Assembly: GCA_020736575.1 (NCBI GenBank)
Contig: JAGPYM010000001.1
Location: forward strand, 1,984,001-2,048,000
Source of the DNA: Thelonectria olida
Taxonomy: Eukaryota > Ascomycota > Sordariomycetes > Hypocreales > Nectriaceae
DNA: 64,000 nt
Direction: 5' to 3'
Under the pieces are notes generated by a model. The model made no database searches and had not been told where the DNA came from. It was given only the letters and a program-made list of their open reading frames with translations. The translations under genes and the position numbers were made by a program. Numbering within the stretch: the stretch's first letter is position 1; each line of letters begins with the position of its first letter. Positions 43,954 to 56,700 of this stretch are shown piece by piece.

Positions 43954-44577
43954 CGGGTTTTTATTGAAGATTGGGGTCACTCTGAGATACTATACTCCAA
44001 CATTCCCACCAAGAGGAGTGGTCTGCCATCGTTTACTGTGTTGGGTGTGGGGATCGGCTTCGGCCTTTGGACGGCTGTCTACCCGAAGGTTACGTAGACA
44101 TGAGAAGGACACGACAGATCATGATAGGTCTAGAGCTGGCCATTGAATCCGATAAGAAGTGAGAGTAAAGCAACATGACAAAGTCGACGATAGAAGGGCC
44201 CGCGAATCGGTGGAGCGGGTAGATATTTACTGGACGTGAATACGTAGGAACGGTGGATTGGCTTGTGGTTGGGCGAACCTCGATGCATGTCCTTTCCTGA
44301 TAAGAGGATGGCTTCTTTTTTTGAGTGGCGCCCCCCGCATTCTGCACCGCACGTGCCAATAGAACGGTGGATTACTGTAAGGTATTCCGTCGCTCTAACT
44401 GCCGTACACCTTCTTCGTTAGATCCTCGCTTCTTATCGCTTCAGGTGGCCCGTCCTTTCCCATCCCCTCTTCTTTTCTTTATCATTATCTCCGTCTCCCC
44501 TGACATGATCAGCGAATATTTCTGAGTCTCGTCATTACATATACAATGGCCTTATCCCAAAGCCAAGTCCTCCCGAC

Positions 44578-46811
44578 ATGACAGAATCGCCCACAAATAG
44601 CGACAGCGGCCCAACGGCCGGATCAGTCAAGCAGACACAGAAACAGAAGCAGAAGGATGTCGGAACGAAGCCGACGACGACCAAGACAGCCGCTGCTGGC
44701 GTGAGCAAACCCCGGTCCAGGTCGGGATGCCACACTTGCAAAGCTAAGCATGTAAGTCATGTTCTTAATACCAGATACAGCCCAACAGGTTTAGAAAACT
44801 GACTTGTCTCAAGCTCAAATGCGACGAGACAAAGCCAGAATGCCTCGTCTGTATCCGCAAAGGATGGAGCTGCGGTGGCTATCAGCGCGAATTCAGATGG
44901 TCATACAAACATGAGCGGAAGACCAAGGCCGGCGGTCGCAGAAAGGCCAAGACCAAAGCCGGAGAAGACGAGACACAGGAGCAAGGACGTCAAAGGACCA
45001 AAGCCCCCGCAAGTTCGATAAGTGTCTCCGAATATCCTCTGGAAGGCTTGACCTTGGATTTCAGAGCCGATGCTCACCTCCCTGATTTTTCCCACACACT
45101 ACCACCACTACCGATAATCGACTACGGCTGGGATTCCAGCGAACCCGATATCATTCCTCAGACCGAAATTATTACTCCTATCCACAACGCCGGACCATGG
45201 AGCCCCGAACGCTCCTCGGCTAACTTGATCGTCCCAATGCTCGAACAACCAGAGGTCCCGGAAGCGGAATACGTGGAAGACGACGTCGAAATTTTGCCAG
45301 ATGCTGAAACGCATTTGGCCCTTACGACAACGATACAACACTTCGAATATTGCACCCAGATCCCGACGCCCATCACACACCTTCCTTCGGTCCTCATTAC
45401 ACAGTGGTTTAAAAGCGTTTGTTCAGTATGGTCTGCATACGATTCCGACATGAATCTCAACAGACAGCTGGCTACGTCTCTTTGGTCGGAATCGGAATCC
45501 GTGTCCGCTTGTCTCCAGAGCATGTCCGCATCCTTTCTGGCCACAAGAATCCCTTATCTAAGGGACACCTCGCTCTCCATGATGAAGAATGCCACTAAAT
45601 CTATCCACAACGAACTTGTGTTAGCAAGGAATTACAAGTTCGTTAACTCTATTCCCACCGGCCTGTTATTTTCCCTTTTCTGCCTTGGCACCACACTCTG
45701 TTGGATAGAGGCGGGACAGCTAGGAATTCCCTTCTTGAGAGCAGCGAAGTCGTTGCTCGACCAGATCAATCAGCAGCGCCCTATACTTAGTCATGCAGAC
45801 GGCGAGCTGCTCGACTTTTTCAACAAGAGCTGGGTGTATTGCGACATGCTCTTATCCGTCGTAAGCTATGACTACGCACAGTTCCCCATGGACGAGGAGC
45901 CGGCCCAAACCCCCGGATCCCCCCCCGGCGTTGCATCAAAGCGCACAGACGATATTCCACATCCATGGACCGGGATCTCAACAGCGGCGTCCACTTTGTT
46001 TACCAGAGCGATTAGATTATGTCGCAGTTTCCGTCACAATGTGAGAAAGCAAGCGCCTACACCGAGTGACATCGAAATGGTGTTGAAGCAGATGGAAGAG
46101 GCGCCCAGGATTGAAGAACAGCTATTACAGCTGGAATACGATACCGTGGTTCCAATGAGCGAGACTGGAGATCAACACACGCCTTGTGTGCACCTCGTCA
46201 AAGTCGCAGAGGCGTACCGGATAGCCGCCTTGCTGCAGCTTTACCAGACGTTCCCGGATCTAGTTGCGTTGCGCATACCGCATGAGTCATCTTCGTCAAG
46301 ACCTGGTCCTGTCCCCTGGGACGAGTGGATTGTGCCCCTCAGTCTCCGCCTCATTGATATCTTGGAGCACATTCCAGCCGAGTCTGGGAGCCGCATGGTG
46401 CAGCCACTGCTCTGTATTACTGCCAGCACCGGCTTGAGGTTAGACGTCCCGGCCGATGCCTGGAGGTCCGGATCTTTGCAGGCACAGGCTCCAGTAAACG
46501 ACATACCGCTTGGAGTTCATCAAGAGAGCTGTGACATTACCGAGTTTATGAACCAACTAGACAGCGTGGACCAACCCACAGGAGGTTCAAACCTGCCGAC
46601 TCAGATGTCAATTGACGTCGGGAACGCTCGCGCATTTGTGTTGAAACGACTAAACATGTTGGAGAATACGTTGCCTCCAAAACCGATCATCATGGCCAAG
46701 AGTCTGGTTCAAGCGATTTGGGCTGCGTACGATAGCGAGATGCCTGGATGCAATTCGGTTCATTGGGTGGACGTGATGGAGGAACAAAACTTGAGATCAT
46801 TTTTTGGCTGA
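44578..46811 (+). CDS. Zn2Cys6 (GAL4-type) fungal transcription factor
   Basis: Probable nuclear DNA-binding regulator; target genes cannot be inferred. Exons 44578-44751 and 44814-46811 give 723 residues. The zinc cluster spans the intron: RSGCHTCKAKH joins LKCDETKPECLVC and then RKGWSC, giving cysteines at about 51, 54, 61, 68, 71 and 78 with spacing 2-6-6-2-6. A basic linker (KHERKTKAGGRRKAK) follows, and the remaining 580 residues form the helical middle-homology region, which has no sure subfamily. The N-terminal 45 residues are Q/K/T-rich. It lies between the amine oxidase and MAM33 on the same strand, but no functional link is implied. The start is the first ATG in frame; the intron is 62 bases and phase 0. 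Confidence 0.92.
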
Positions 46812-47217
46812 CGATGAATGATATATGTAAGAACCATGATCGAGATCATTTGCGGTACGAATAGTTGTAATTTGCAATTTAATAATCCATCTTGGACAAA
46901 CCTTAAGTCTTTTTCTAACTGTCCATTGCGCGAATAACTACAGGGTAAGAACTTGGGAGTTTGCATGCCTTCGATTTCACCCGCGTCATCACGTGAGACC
47001 GTGCGTCCTCCGCTTCTTGCCGAGAACGCTCCAGCCGGCGAGTGGCAGCCAGTCAATTGTCAGTCATGCTAGCGGCTCTCCCACCAAAAATTTCCAAAGA
47101 AGCTCTGGAAGCTTTTGCATCTTCAAGACTTTTTCTTGTGCTACCACCAACACACTATCTCCTCTCACCCACGCCAATCACTTTCACCGTTATCAATTCA
47201 ATTCTAAATATTCCAAG
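46812..47217. other. Intergenic region between the Zn2Cys6 factor and MAM33
   Basis: Holds the 3' flank of the transcription factor and the promoter and C/T-rich leader of MAM33. It has one ATG (47066) in the last part that opens a different frame. No extra gene is recognised. Confidence 0.6.
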
Positions 47218-48158
47218 ATGCTTTCCGTACGCACCTTTGCCCGATCTGCGCCCCGCGCCGTGGCACGCATCTCCGCCACAACCCTTCGCCAGTCCGCTCG
47301 TCCCAGCACCTTTGTCAAGACGTCAGCCCTCAATCTCGCCCGTCCTGCCCGCGCCGCCTTCTCGACTACTGTTTTCCGACAGGCTGCCGAGGGTGACAAG
47401 GAGCTCGCCGCCAAGCTCGAGAGCGAGCTCCAGATCGAGGAGGACATGAAGGCCAACGACCAGGAGCCCGCCAGCATCAAGGACTTCCTCAACAACAGCG
47501 CCTTCAAGCTCGTTGACACTCCTGGCCAGGAGGTTGTCAAGCTTGAGCGCACTTTCAACGACGAGAAGTACGTTTTGCGGCCTCAATTGGCTCCAGAACC
47601 AACCGTTTCTAACAATGATGTAGGATCACCGTCAGCTTCTCGATTGCCGACATCACAAACTACGACCCCTACGCCGAGGACAACGCTCTGGAGGAGGACG
47701 CCCTCGAGGAGGACAGCCTCCAGTCCGGCCAGCGCAACGGCCAGCCCCGCGCTCAGGAGGAGAACGACGAAGAGTTTGACGAGGAGCTCGACGAGGAGAC
47801 GGCCGCTCCCATCAACCTGTCCATCGTCATCGAGAAGCCCGGCAAGACGGGCGGCGCTCTCAACATTGACGCCACCGCCCAGGACGGCAACATTGTCGTC
47901 GAGAACCTCTTCTACTACGACGACGCAAAGGTCGCCAAGATCGAGAACCCCGAGGCCGCCCAGAAGCGCGCCGACGTCTACCCCGGTCCCCCATTCGGCA
48001 GCCTCGATGACGACCTCCAGGTCCTCATGGAGCGTTTCCTCGAGGAGCGTGGCATCACCCAGGCCCTCGCCACCTTTGTGCCCGACTACGTCGACGTCAA
48101 GGAGCAGCGCGAGTACACCCGCTGGTTGAGCAACGTCAAGGCTTTCATCGATGCTTAA
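47218..48158 (+). CDS. mam33: Mitochondrial matrix p32 / MAM33-type acidic protein
   Basis: Mitochondrial member of the p32/gC1qR family, a doughnut-shaped homotrimer with roles in mitochondrial ribosome assembly and oxidative phosphorylation in yeast. Exons are 47218-47567 and 47624-48158, coding 294 residues. The N-terminus is an excellent presequence (MLSVRTFARSAPRAVARI and further R/S/A-rich text to about residue 55). The mature part shows ELAAKLESELQIEEDMK, then VKLERTFNDEKITVSFSIAD, a highly acidic loop (EENDEEFDEELDEE), and the C-terminal YPGPPFGSLDDDLQVLMERF, LEERGITQALATFVPDY and REYTRWLSNVKAFI, all typical of the family. Phase at the single intron agrees. Confidence 0.95.
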
Positions 48159-48830
48159 GCGATTAGGGCTAGGAGAAGCTGTAGGAAACTGTGTTCGATT
48201 CGGAAATGTGTTAAATGGAAAGAACGAAAAGAATTGCCGCTCTTATTGTACAATAGTAACGAGGTCAAAGCCAAATGCCAAAATCAAAACGCGTAATGAC
48301 AGACAGATCGAGACGGCCTCAATGCAAGCTATGAAGCTAACCATGATTTTCCTGTTGCTATGACAGCCCTTTGAGTTATTCGCACAACAAATGACATCTC
48401 CTCACACGCAAGCAATTCCTCTTTAGCTAGCCAAACCTGCCTAGTATGAAAACATGGAGAAGGGGAATTTATTCGTGTGAGAAAATGGGTGCTATCTAAG
48501 ACTCTTCTTCTCTGGCGAGAAAGGGCTGTTGCCGATGGAAGGAAGAAAATTCAAACTCCTGCAACTCCGGATCAACGAGTGCGCGCAGCCCGCCTTGCAA
48601 TCCGCTTTCAATAATTCTGCCATCCAACCGCCGCGCGCGTAAAACAATGATCACCATGATGTATTCTTGTCTATCCCAAGGGGTGCGCCTCTGTGGCAGC
48701 ATGTACCGTTATGTATACCAAAGCCAATATGTTAAATCCGTTGTCGAATCTGAAGCAGCTCACCGTATCCGCGTCTACCTACTCTTCCTTGTCCCGCCTT
48801 TGTCGAGTACGAAAGACGGGGTGGCGCTCA
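48159..48830. other. Intergenic region between convergent MAM33 and OSH genes
   Basis: Shared 3' flank of MAM33 on the left and the oxysterol-binding protein gene on the right. No gene is recognised. Confidence 0.6.
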
Positions 48831-50562
48831 TTATAAGATGCCCTCAAGTGACCACTCGTTCTTCTGGGCTCGCTCCAGCACCTTCTGGCCCGCCTCCGTG
48901 AGATCTGGCTTGCCACCGTTGCCAGTGACGTGCTGGAAGAAGACGGGCTGGAACGGATCGTTATTGACTTCACGCTGGCGGGCCTTTTCGCGCTGGGACT
49001 CCTCGAGCTCCACCTTCACTTGAGTGGCTTTGCCGTACTGCTTCGAGAGGATGGCGTCGGTGACACCGCCCCAGAGAGTGAGGGATTCGTTGGGGGCTTG
49101 GGCCTCCTTGGGAGGGACAACCTTGGGAGCGACATTAAGGGGTTCGATGTCGATAATGGTGAACTGCTCTTCAAGGGGAACGGATTTCTGAAAACAGAGG
49201 TCAAGATCAAGTTGACAATCATGGGAGGGAGGGTGACTTACAACAGGCCTGGGTCCAAGGGTAAAGATAACCTTTTCTCGCCAGGGCCCATTTAACCTCG
49301 CGAGAACATCTTCATCGGCAACATCCTGCACCCGGGTCTTGGTATCGTCTTCAGGGTCATACTTGAAGATAACTCCATCAATCTTGTTGGTGGTTCGACC
49401 CAGCCAGCCCTCCTCGACGTAGTGAAGAATCACCTTGATCTTGGTCTTGGGACAGGTGATGTAAGCGAACTCGCTGACGGAGACACTGAGAGATCCTCGG
49501 AGGAGTCCACCAAGATGCGCCGCGGGGTGAGTCAGCTGGTACGTCTCGCCGTCACGCTTTGCCAGAGAGATGAAGATGCCCATGTTGTGCTCGCCTGGGA
49601 GGACCTTGACGGATGTGCCAGTAAACTTGGCCGAGATCTGATCGAAGCCTCGGGCGGTGATGCCCTTTTCGGGGCAGGTGACGTGAAAGGCGCTAACGGG
49701 AGGGTGATGGGAGGTCTGTTCAGTCAGATATGAGACGCGGATGGTCTGCGCGCCACTGGCGTTTCCCTGAGGTATAGAGAGTGAGACGGAAGAGGTGTTC
49801 TTCTCGCTCTTGGCCGCAGCCTTCAAGGCAGAAAGGCCTCCCTTTGCGTTGCCATTGCTATTGGGCAGAAGACTTTGCGTATCGATCGGAGGAGCATTGT
49901 CTTCTGTCTCCCAGTTACACTGAACAATCGTCAGTTCCCCTTTCTTAGCCAGACAAGATATTGGAGAGGCGATGCGGCCCATGACGACGCACTCTGAAGA
50001 ACTCGCCGAGACACGAGTTATAAGGTTTGCAAGGCTTTCCCTTGGCATACTTGAGGTCCTTGGTCAACCAGAAGCGGACAACCTCGAGCATGCGATCGAG
50101 GGGGTCGTTCGAGGTGCCGATGGCGACGAAGGCATTGGGGGCGTCGAGGTAGGTCCAGTATTCGAGGTTCGGGGTGGGCTCGAGGAGCTGCGAGGGCAGC
50201 GAGAATCTAACGGCTGCAAGGTCCGATACGCCAATGAACCTGTCGAAAAGCAAAGAGAGAGGCGGTCAGCAACAGTGTTTTCCAAGCCCTGTTCAAACGA
50301 CAGCTGTCGCTGCAAGCAACACGTCCAATCTCCACCGCCGTCGGTTGGCTCCGCACAATGAGCAAGGTCCGACGTCGCACCGTATATCTCAGTGTCGCAG
50401 GGCGAGGGCATCGGGTGTTGGGTCTTGTTCGCAAGAGAGGGTAAAAAAAAGGAGGCAAGCTCACTTCTTGAGGATCCCGAGAAAGGTGCGCAGCTTGGAG
50501 CCGTCCGTCTGCGGCGGCTCTTCTGGCGTGACGGCCTGTGGTGGCGGCGTCGATGACGACAT
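48831..50562 (-). CDS. Short oxysterol-binding-protein homologue (Osh/KES1-type lipid-transfer protein)
   Basis: Cytoplasmic lipid-transfer protein exchanging sterol or another lipid for phosphatidylinositol-4-phosphate between membranes. Exons in reading order are 50562-50465, 50239-49993, 49919-49242 and 49187-48831, coding 459 residues, close to yeast Kes1/Osh4 (434) and lacking PH or ankyrin domains. The fingerprint EQTSHHPPVSAF places the paired PI4P-binding histidines at 186-187. Other ORD blocks are LEYWTYLDAPNAF near the lid, YNSCLGEFFRCNWE, HNMGIFISLAKRDGETYQL and GGLLRGSLSVSVSE. The C-terminus is the usual charged helix (LEESQREKARQRE) with the NNDPFQPVFF segment. All phases agree. 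The N-terminus has a short P/E-rich stretch before LRTFLGILKKFIGVSDL, the amphipathic lid of the family. Confidence 0.95.
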
Positions 50563-52600
50563 TGTCGCTGGAAGATGGAAAAGGCTGCTTTGCTGACTGG
50601 ACAGTGTTGAGCGGGAGTGGGATGGACAAGCAGGATTCGGCTAGATGAATGGAAGAGTTGTCAGTTCGTCGGTAGGGGCTTGAGGAGTAGGCAATCAGAG
50701 CCGACGCGGGCTAAAGCAGATGTCGGTAAGAGGCGTAGGAGAAGGGTTGAGACAAAGAAGATGATGATGGGGGAAAAGAAAAAAAAAAGTTGAGGATGAG
50801 GTGGCGTATGCCCTGACTGAGGGATCGTGAAGTTCGAAGGGGACCTGGGAGGGTCCTTGGCAGAATGTGACGTTTTGGCGGGGTGAAAGGCCCATGCCCA
50901 GACCGTTGGAGGCGATAACGCAGAGTGAAGGGAACTGAGACCTGGACCCGACTGCTGGAGCCTGGAACAAGAGGCGCTGAGTTCGAGTCAGGTTCAGGCG
51001 CTGACTCCTGAGCAGCCCAAGTGTTCGGTGAGGAGGATCAAGGTTGCGTAAGAAAACTTGTTGACAGGACAGATGCGTACTGAGGCGGCAATTGAGAAGA
51101 AAAAGCAAATCAAGAAAGAGGAAAAAGACGTTTTAAATTGAAACACACATGCAAACATTACCCAACTGTTCTTCGAGCTGGTGATGCTAGAGATGTAGTT
51201 GAAGATAGGCCTCGTCGCAGCCGTAGTTGATCAATTCCGAGTTCCAGGCAGAACCAAGACGACAGGAAAGAGAAATGCAAAACAAGAGTCAACAATTCTC
51301 GTTTAAATCACGTATTTCCCATCATTGCATCAATTGTCCTACAAGTCCCGTCCACTATCTCCTCCGATTCCCTCTCGTCCGCTCCAACGCTTAACCCACA
51401 GCCAGGGGCCCCGGCCTGCTCGCCGAGAGGCCAATCATCGGCGCACATGGTGTCCATGTCTGGCGTCGATACGCTCCCACCTCTTCAAACACCCTCTCTC
51501 CCGTGAGTTCCAAACATCAGCCTCGCGCCCGTTTGACTGCTCTGGTCGAACAAGGCGAGCACGCGGGGCAAAGATTCGCTGCCCTAGGCATTGTGAGTGG
51601 TTTTAATTGAGATGGATGCAATCATGTGGCCAGGACGGGATAACCAACCAACTAACTAGACCAGAACCATGCTGATATGACAATCAAAGGTCAGTCTAAT
51701 CGGCGAGAGGAGGTTAGTCAACGAAAGGGCTTTCGATAACTTAACTTCCCCCTCTTGACAGCTCGGCAATACGCGTCTGCACGAATACGCAAACTATGAG
51801 GCGTGGTGATTGTATGTTTGAGAGGAACTTCCCTCCGTCCATCCACCGAGGCCATCATCAACGCCACTGAGTACTGCTCTTCTGCTCCATAGTTGCGTAG
51901 CTATATTCTAACACTCAGTAACTTCCCACAGCACACATTAGTCAAGAGGAGCATCGGTTGCTTGTAATGTAGTTTTTTCCATTTTTTTGCTTGGGCTGAC
52001 TTGACAAGTAACTACGAACGCGTGAGTGTGGTTGCCGTACAAACCCGTTCGCCACAGTTTTTGCTCTCCTCGACTCAATTCGTTTGTGCGTACCTCGATC
52101 CTCCAAGATATGCTATGTTGACCTATTCATACCTCTCCGCGATGCTCCTCTCTATTGTGCCTCCAATATGGGATATCAAATAGTCATGTGTCGTAACTCC
52201 CAGCATGCAAAGCAAACGCCATATCGCTAAACCACCACAGTCTGACGGCGTCATCCAGTGACTTTTCTCTTCGGAAAATCCTGCATCACTCGGACACTAC
52301 TCCCCATCGTACAATGTCGGGTATCTCTCATAAGTCCCCTTCAACCGCGCCGTAGCGGATCACTAAATCAAAACTCAATAACACCACGTCATATCCAAAG
52401 GCTCCTGCCTGGAACCTGAAATAATTTTTTCCCCCTCTCCGCACCGTCTCTTTCGAGATTCGTGAAGAAGTTGTGATAACGGTGATCCTCGTGATGTGGA
52501 TCTTTGTCTGGCATGATTGCCGTACGGGGTATGGCAATAAACATCAAGAGACAAGAAGTCGACTTGTTAAGTCGTCGTGAGTGGAGTTGCTAACAGCTGA
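50563..52600. other. 2-kb intergenic region
   Basis: The left part is promoter and leader of the OSH gene, with an A-rich tract near 50775-50790; the right part is 3' flank of the unknown gene ending at 52601. Open frames in between are short, low-complexity or basic and have no family resemblance. Confidence 0.55.
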
Positions 52601-53753
52601 TTACTGCTGGTCGGCGTCCCAGGGATTGTCGACAATGAATGACTCCCAATTATCGGGAGGAGGCGGTGGCACGCCCGATTCCCAATCCATTGAGTTCATG
52701 TTATTCATGTACAAACCGTCATCTGGTTGCTCTGGTTGTTCTGATTGCCCACCGTGCACCTTATTAGTCGACTTTGGCACCCCAAGCTCTGAGTAGAATG
52801 ACATAGGGTCGAGCCAGTGCTGGTCGTATAGGCTTGGACCCGCTGAATCACTCATATCCACGCCTCCCAGAAGCATCTTAGCTTCAGCAGGCAGCTCAGA
52901 AGTAAAGGGAGACGCCTCTAATCTAAGATCCATCATGCTGGATCCTGCCGCATTGCTGGCGTTAAAAACGGATGATTGGGGAGGATGGGGGGTTCGTGGG
53001 TGAGAACCAGATCTCGAGGTCGTAGGCGACGGTGAGTGGTGGTCGTCCAAATCAGCCGGAGCCACCGCGGATGACATGGAATGGCTCCGTTCATTAGCGG
53101 GATGTTGCGATCCATAACTGACAGGTCGGAAGTTTGGGTCGAATGAGGAGTTGGCGGGAGTGTGTAATCGACCGGGATGTTGCTGTGGCTGTGAAGCCCC
53201 TGATGGGTAGGAAGGATATTCGGGAGCTGACCATCGTTGAGATTGTAGGCTCTGGGCGAGGGGCCTAACATTGGGGAAGGTTTCGGCAAAGGCTTTGTTG
53301 ATAGCATTGTCGCGCCAGTCCTGCTCCAATAGCTGGGACATAGCCACCCTGTTAGTCAAGTATGTCTCGACACGGTTGTTCATCTCGGCTGAGGAGGTTT
53401 GCATGTTCGGGCTCAGCAATCGATACGATCGTGGAAAGTCGTCTTCTTCCTCTTCGTACATTTCTTCCTTCATAACGATCTCCTCTGTGATGCGGAAGGC
53501 CTTGCCCGTGCGTCTCTTGTGGATCTCGCTCGCCATTCGAGCTGACTGAACGCGAGCTTCAATGCTGCGGTCCGCTCGTCTCGAGGCAGCAATATACGCA
53601 CGTTCCTGGTTTTCTTCGTGCGAGCGCTCAGTCTAGAATTTGTTAATATAAGTGACCGACGTCACACACTCGGAATGGTCAACTTGCCTTGCGCTGAGGC
53701 TTGCCATCCAGAGCAGGGTCCATTGTTCCGACGTCGAAATATCGCTTTGGCAT
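52601..53753 (-). CDS. Protein of unknown function, likely conserved in filamentous ascomycetes
   Basis: Exons in reading order are 53753-53688 and 53632-52601, coding 365 residues. The first exon reads MPKRYFDVGTMDPALDGKPQ; the joined next part is RKTERSHEENQERAY and a basic, A/R-rich helical segment (IAASRRADRSIEARVQSARM), then KRRTGKAFRITEEIVMKEEM and an acidic stretch (YEEEEDDFP). After RLLSPNMQTSSAEMNNRVETYL the C-terminal two thirds are disordered and rich in S, P, Q, N, with an acidic-aromatic end (NWESFIVDNPWDADQ). I do not recognise a named domain. The basic front and acidic/aromatic tail might suit a nuclear regulator, but that is only inference. The intron has a GC donor (gcaagt), since a GT choice breaks the frame. 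Confidence 0.75.
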
Positions 53754-56700
53754 AATGAGTCGAGCAGGCTCCGGAGATGACGTGCAATATATATTGCTAC
53801 AATACCGTACTCTGGTCAAGCACGTGAAAGCAGAGACCAAGCGCAGTTCGTCTCCCGACAAGTCTTTGGTAATTCTGCGTGCCGAGGACGGCAGCTAGAG
53901 TTGAAGCTGGACGGCGGAGGGGCGAAGAGGGGCTTGGAGGGACGTGGAGTAAATATGCTGGGTATTGGAATCGCCGGCAGAGGCTCGAGTGGCAACCTTG
54001 ATGAGCGTGAACAGGCTTTAGGGTCGAGGGAACTGCATGCGTGGTCGCGTTGAGAACTGTGCAGATTAGCTGGAACCGAGAATCAACAGTGTGAGTATGA
54101 GGTACGGCCAGCGAGGGTGACAGTTTGCGTTGGGAATTGACTTTATTAGAAAGACCAAATATGAAGTTGAAGGGAGCAAGTTTGGTCGAAAAAGCAAACA
54201 GACCAGCGAAAGATGCCAACAGGAGAATTGACAGAGACAGGACAGGTTATCAGTCGGGCTACGGTCGATATATATATGGAAACGTGTCAAAGGAAACAGG
54301 AGCAGCTCTAGAACCGGCCGTGAAAGGGTACGAATACAGAGGCAACCGCCAGGAGCGTCACTTCCGATGCTGGTTCCATCAACCTACCTCAAATCGGTAG
54401 AACGTGTGCTGATCGATCTCGATGCTATAATGTCAACTAGCGCGAAGCCTGAGGTACCGACTACGTAGTACATGTAGCCCGACATGCCGACGTATCGAGG
54501 ATCCCCCGCCCTGGGATCAACTAGCAGCCCGTGCTCGCTCGCCTTTTTTTCCTTGAGGGAGGAGCGAGGGGGTGGTGCAGAGGGGCTTGAGGGCTGCGGA
54601 AGGGCGCTAAGAGGCCCGGGATGCCACCTGACCACAAGGGGATTAGCGGATCCTCACCACACAAGCCTCAAGTGCGTTTGGTCTTCGAGGAGGGAGAGAA
54701 ATGGAAAGTAAAATAAAGAGCGACAACCCATAGAGCCGGCAAAGTCCTAAGCATACATCTTGAAGTTGTGACCAGACACAAAACTTCACAGAAATACAAA
54801 GCACACAAAAAGATGATGCTGGGCTTGGAAATTACATGTCTCGCCACAATTACCGATCTGTTTCCCCGTCTCAGTTCTGCCCCTCCTAGAATCTCCTAAA
54901 ACCTCCAGGCAAGTAAGTTGGCAAGGTACCTAGCATTGGATCACTGCTCGCTTGCCTGATAGACACATCCATCCGGACCCATCTCAGGCCGTCTTCCTCT
55001 GCGGCAGAACACAATCGCGCCATGTTCTTTGTCAGGGTACGAAGTACTTCGTAGATGGGTGATAACCTTGGATTTCAACCTGCACCAGAGACCCATGCCA
55101 CGTCTCACTGGAAGCCAACACCTATTCGACCTAGCCTGCCGCCGACTTCCCATGCAGCTGGAACACTACCCGGCGACGTAGGTGGCTGAGAGTATCACCA
55201 GAAGGAAATCACGGAAGGTCTGGTGGAGGGGCACAGCTGCAGCTATCGATAGTCTCCGGCCATTGCTCGACAACTCGAACCCCATCCGATCTCCCCATTG
55301 AACCACTCGAACATACCTCCCTATTCGGTCCTGGAACAACATACCTCGATATCTCATATTAAAACCGCAAAGGAATGCCCATTGCCTCGCTGTCAAATCG
55401 TGAAATTTGGCGTGCAACTGCTGTGACTGCTGCTCTCTTGCCAACCCCGGAGCAACTCGTCCGCCGCCACTAGTAAGGGGGATTTAGGAGGCAAGTCGGG
55501 AGGAATTCTTACTATGCGGCCCTCTTTCCGGATGTTCACAGTGGGAAGGGTCCCAGCAGGACCAGCACTCCCTGTAAAACTTGCATCAACTCACTCCAAT
55601 ATCCTGTTTTCTTCCCAGCTTCTGCTCACCCTCTTTCCGTTCTCGTCTAGCAGGTGCCGAAAGCGCCCCATCCAGGCGTTGATGGTACTGCATGGAAACG
55701 CCTCAAAGGTTGGCAGGTTGGCAGGGTCCTTGTTCCCGTCAATCAAACGACCGGTCAGGGTTCCGGCGGCATTGCTCCGCTATGATAGCATCCTGGGAAC
55801 ACATGAGGAATACAGAGAAGCGGAAGTGTGAACAGAACTTGCCCCAGGGGCTCGGAGACATCGGTGCCGAGGCAGAACCGCTTGTTTCTATGATCGAGAT
55901 CGGCTGTGTAAAATGACAGAAATCACTGTGGTGAGCGGGCAGACACAAGCCTGACATTCTGCGGGCGGCCCTGACAACTTTTGAGTTGCGAATAGGCCGG
56001 CACATCTATGTGGGAAACGTATCAGGGACCTAACACATAGCGCGGCACGCATTTAGCTGGCCGGCCATGATGTGTCCCTGGTCCCTGTGATCTCCCTTTT
56101 GGTCGAGAGGTTCTTGTTGGGATGGGAGAAACCCGACACCCATGGTATTTCGGGATAAAGAACAAATGGAAAACTCTGATGTCAAGCTGCAGCATGCTTC
56201 GCAGGCATTTGCCAGGCCCTGTTTCCCGTCTTGCCGTCTAAGCCAACTCCAGACCGATTTCCAGACCGGCAGGCTTCAGTAGTTGAATTAGTCTCATTCT
56301 GGAAAGCAATGGGGCTGGTGGCTGGGGGGCCGAAGCACCACCTGTCCCAAACCCCGATTCCCAACGTTTTCACCATCACGATGGCCCTCGATTTTCGGCT
56401 CACGATGCTGGGCGATGCTGGCGTGTGCATTGAGAACTTGGAATCAAGAGAAAGCGACGGTTGGTTCGGGCCATTGAGACCCACTTCTCTCCGTTGAACT
56501 GTTGCTCCCTTCAAGCGGCAAGCCCGCAGCTGCAGTGAATAGGCACTCCTCGTACTTCACTGACTACATCGCAGAGCATCGCACCGCGCCGCAGTTGCGG
56601 CGTGTGTTTGACAAAGCGTTCCATGAAAGTTGGGACAGACTGGCACAGCAAATCAGGACGACGGGACGTTGTGAGAAAAAGCACATTCGCTTGGTTCCCT

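Larger units (their letters stand above)
43475..44577. other. Intergenic region containing a tRNA gene
   Basis: Between amine oxidase and the Zn2Cys6 factor. Apart from the tRNA-His at 43862-43953 and its T-run, nothing coding is recognised. C/T-rich sequence from about 44440 to 44530 probably belongs to the leader of the Zn2Cys6 gene. Confidence 0.6.

Noticed and set aside
46993..48129. 378-codon plus-strand frame spanning MAM33
   Set aside because: It follows MAM33 exon 1 in frame but reads straight through the intron into the wrong frame (S/T/R/P-rich), and begins at a non-ATG codon upstream; the spliced p32 family reading is clearly right.
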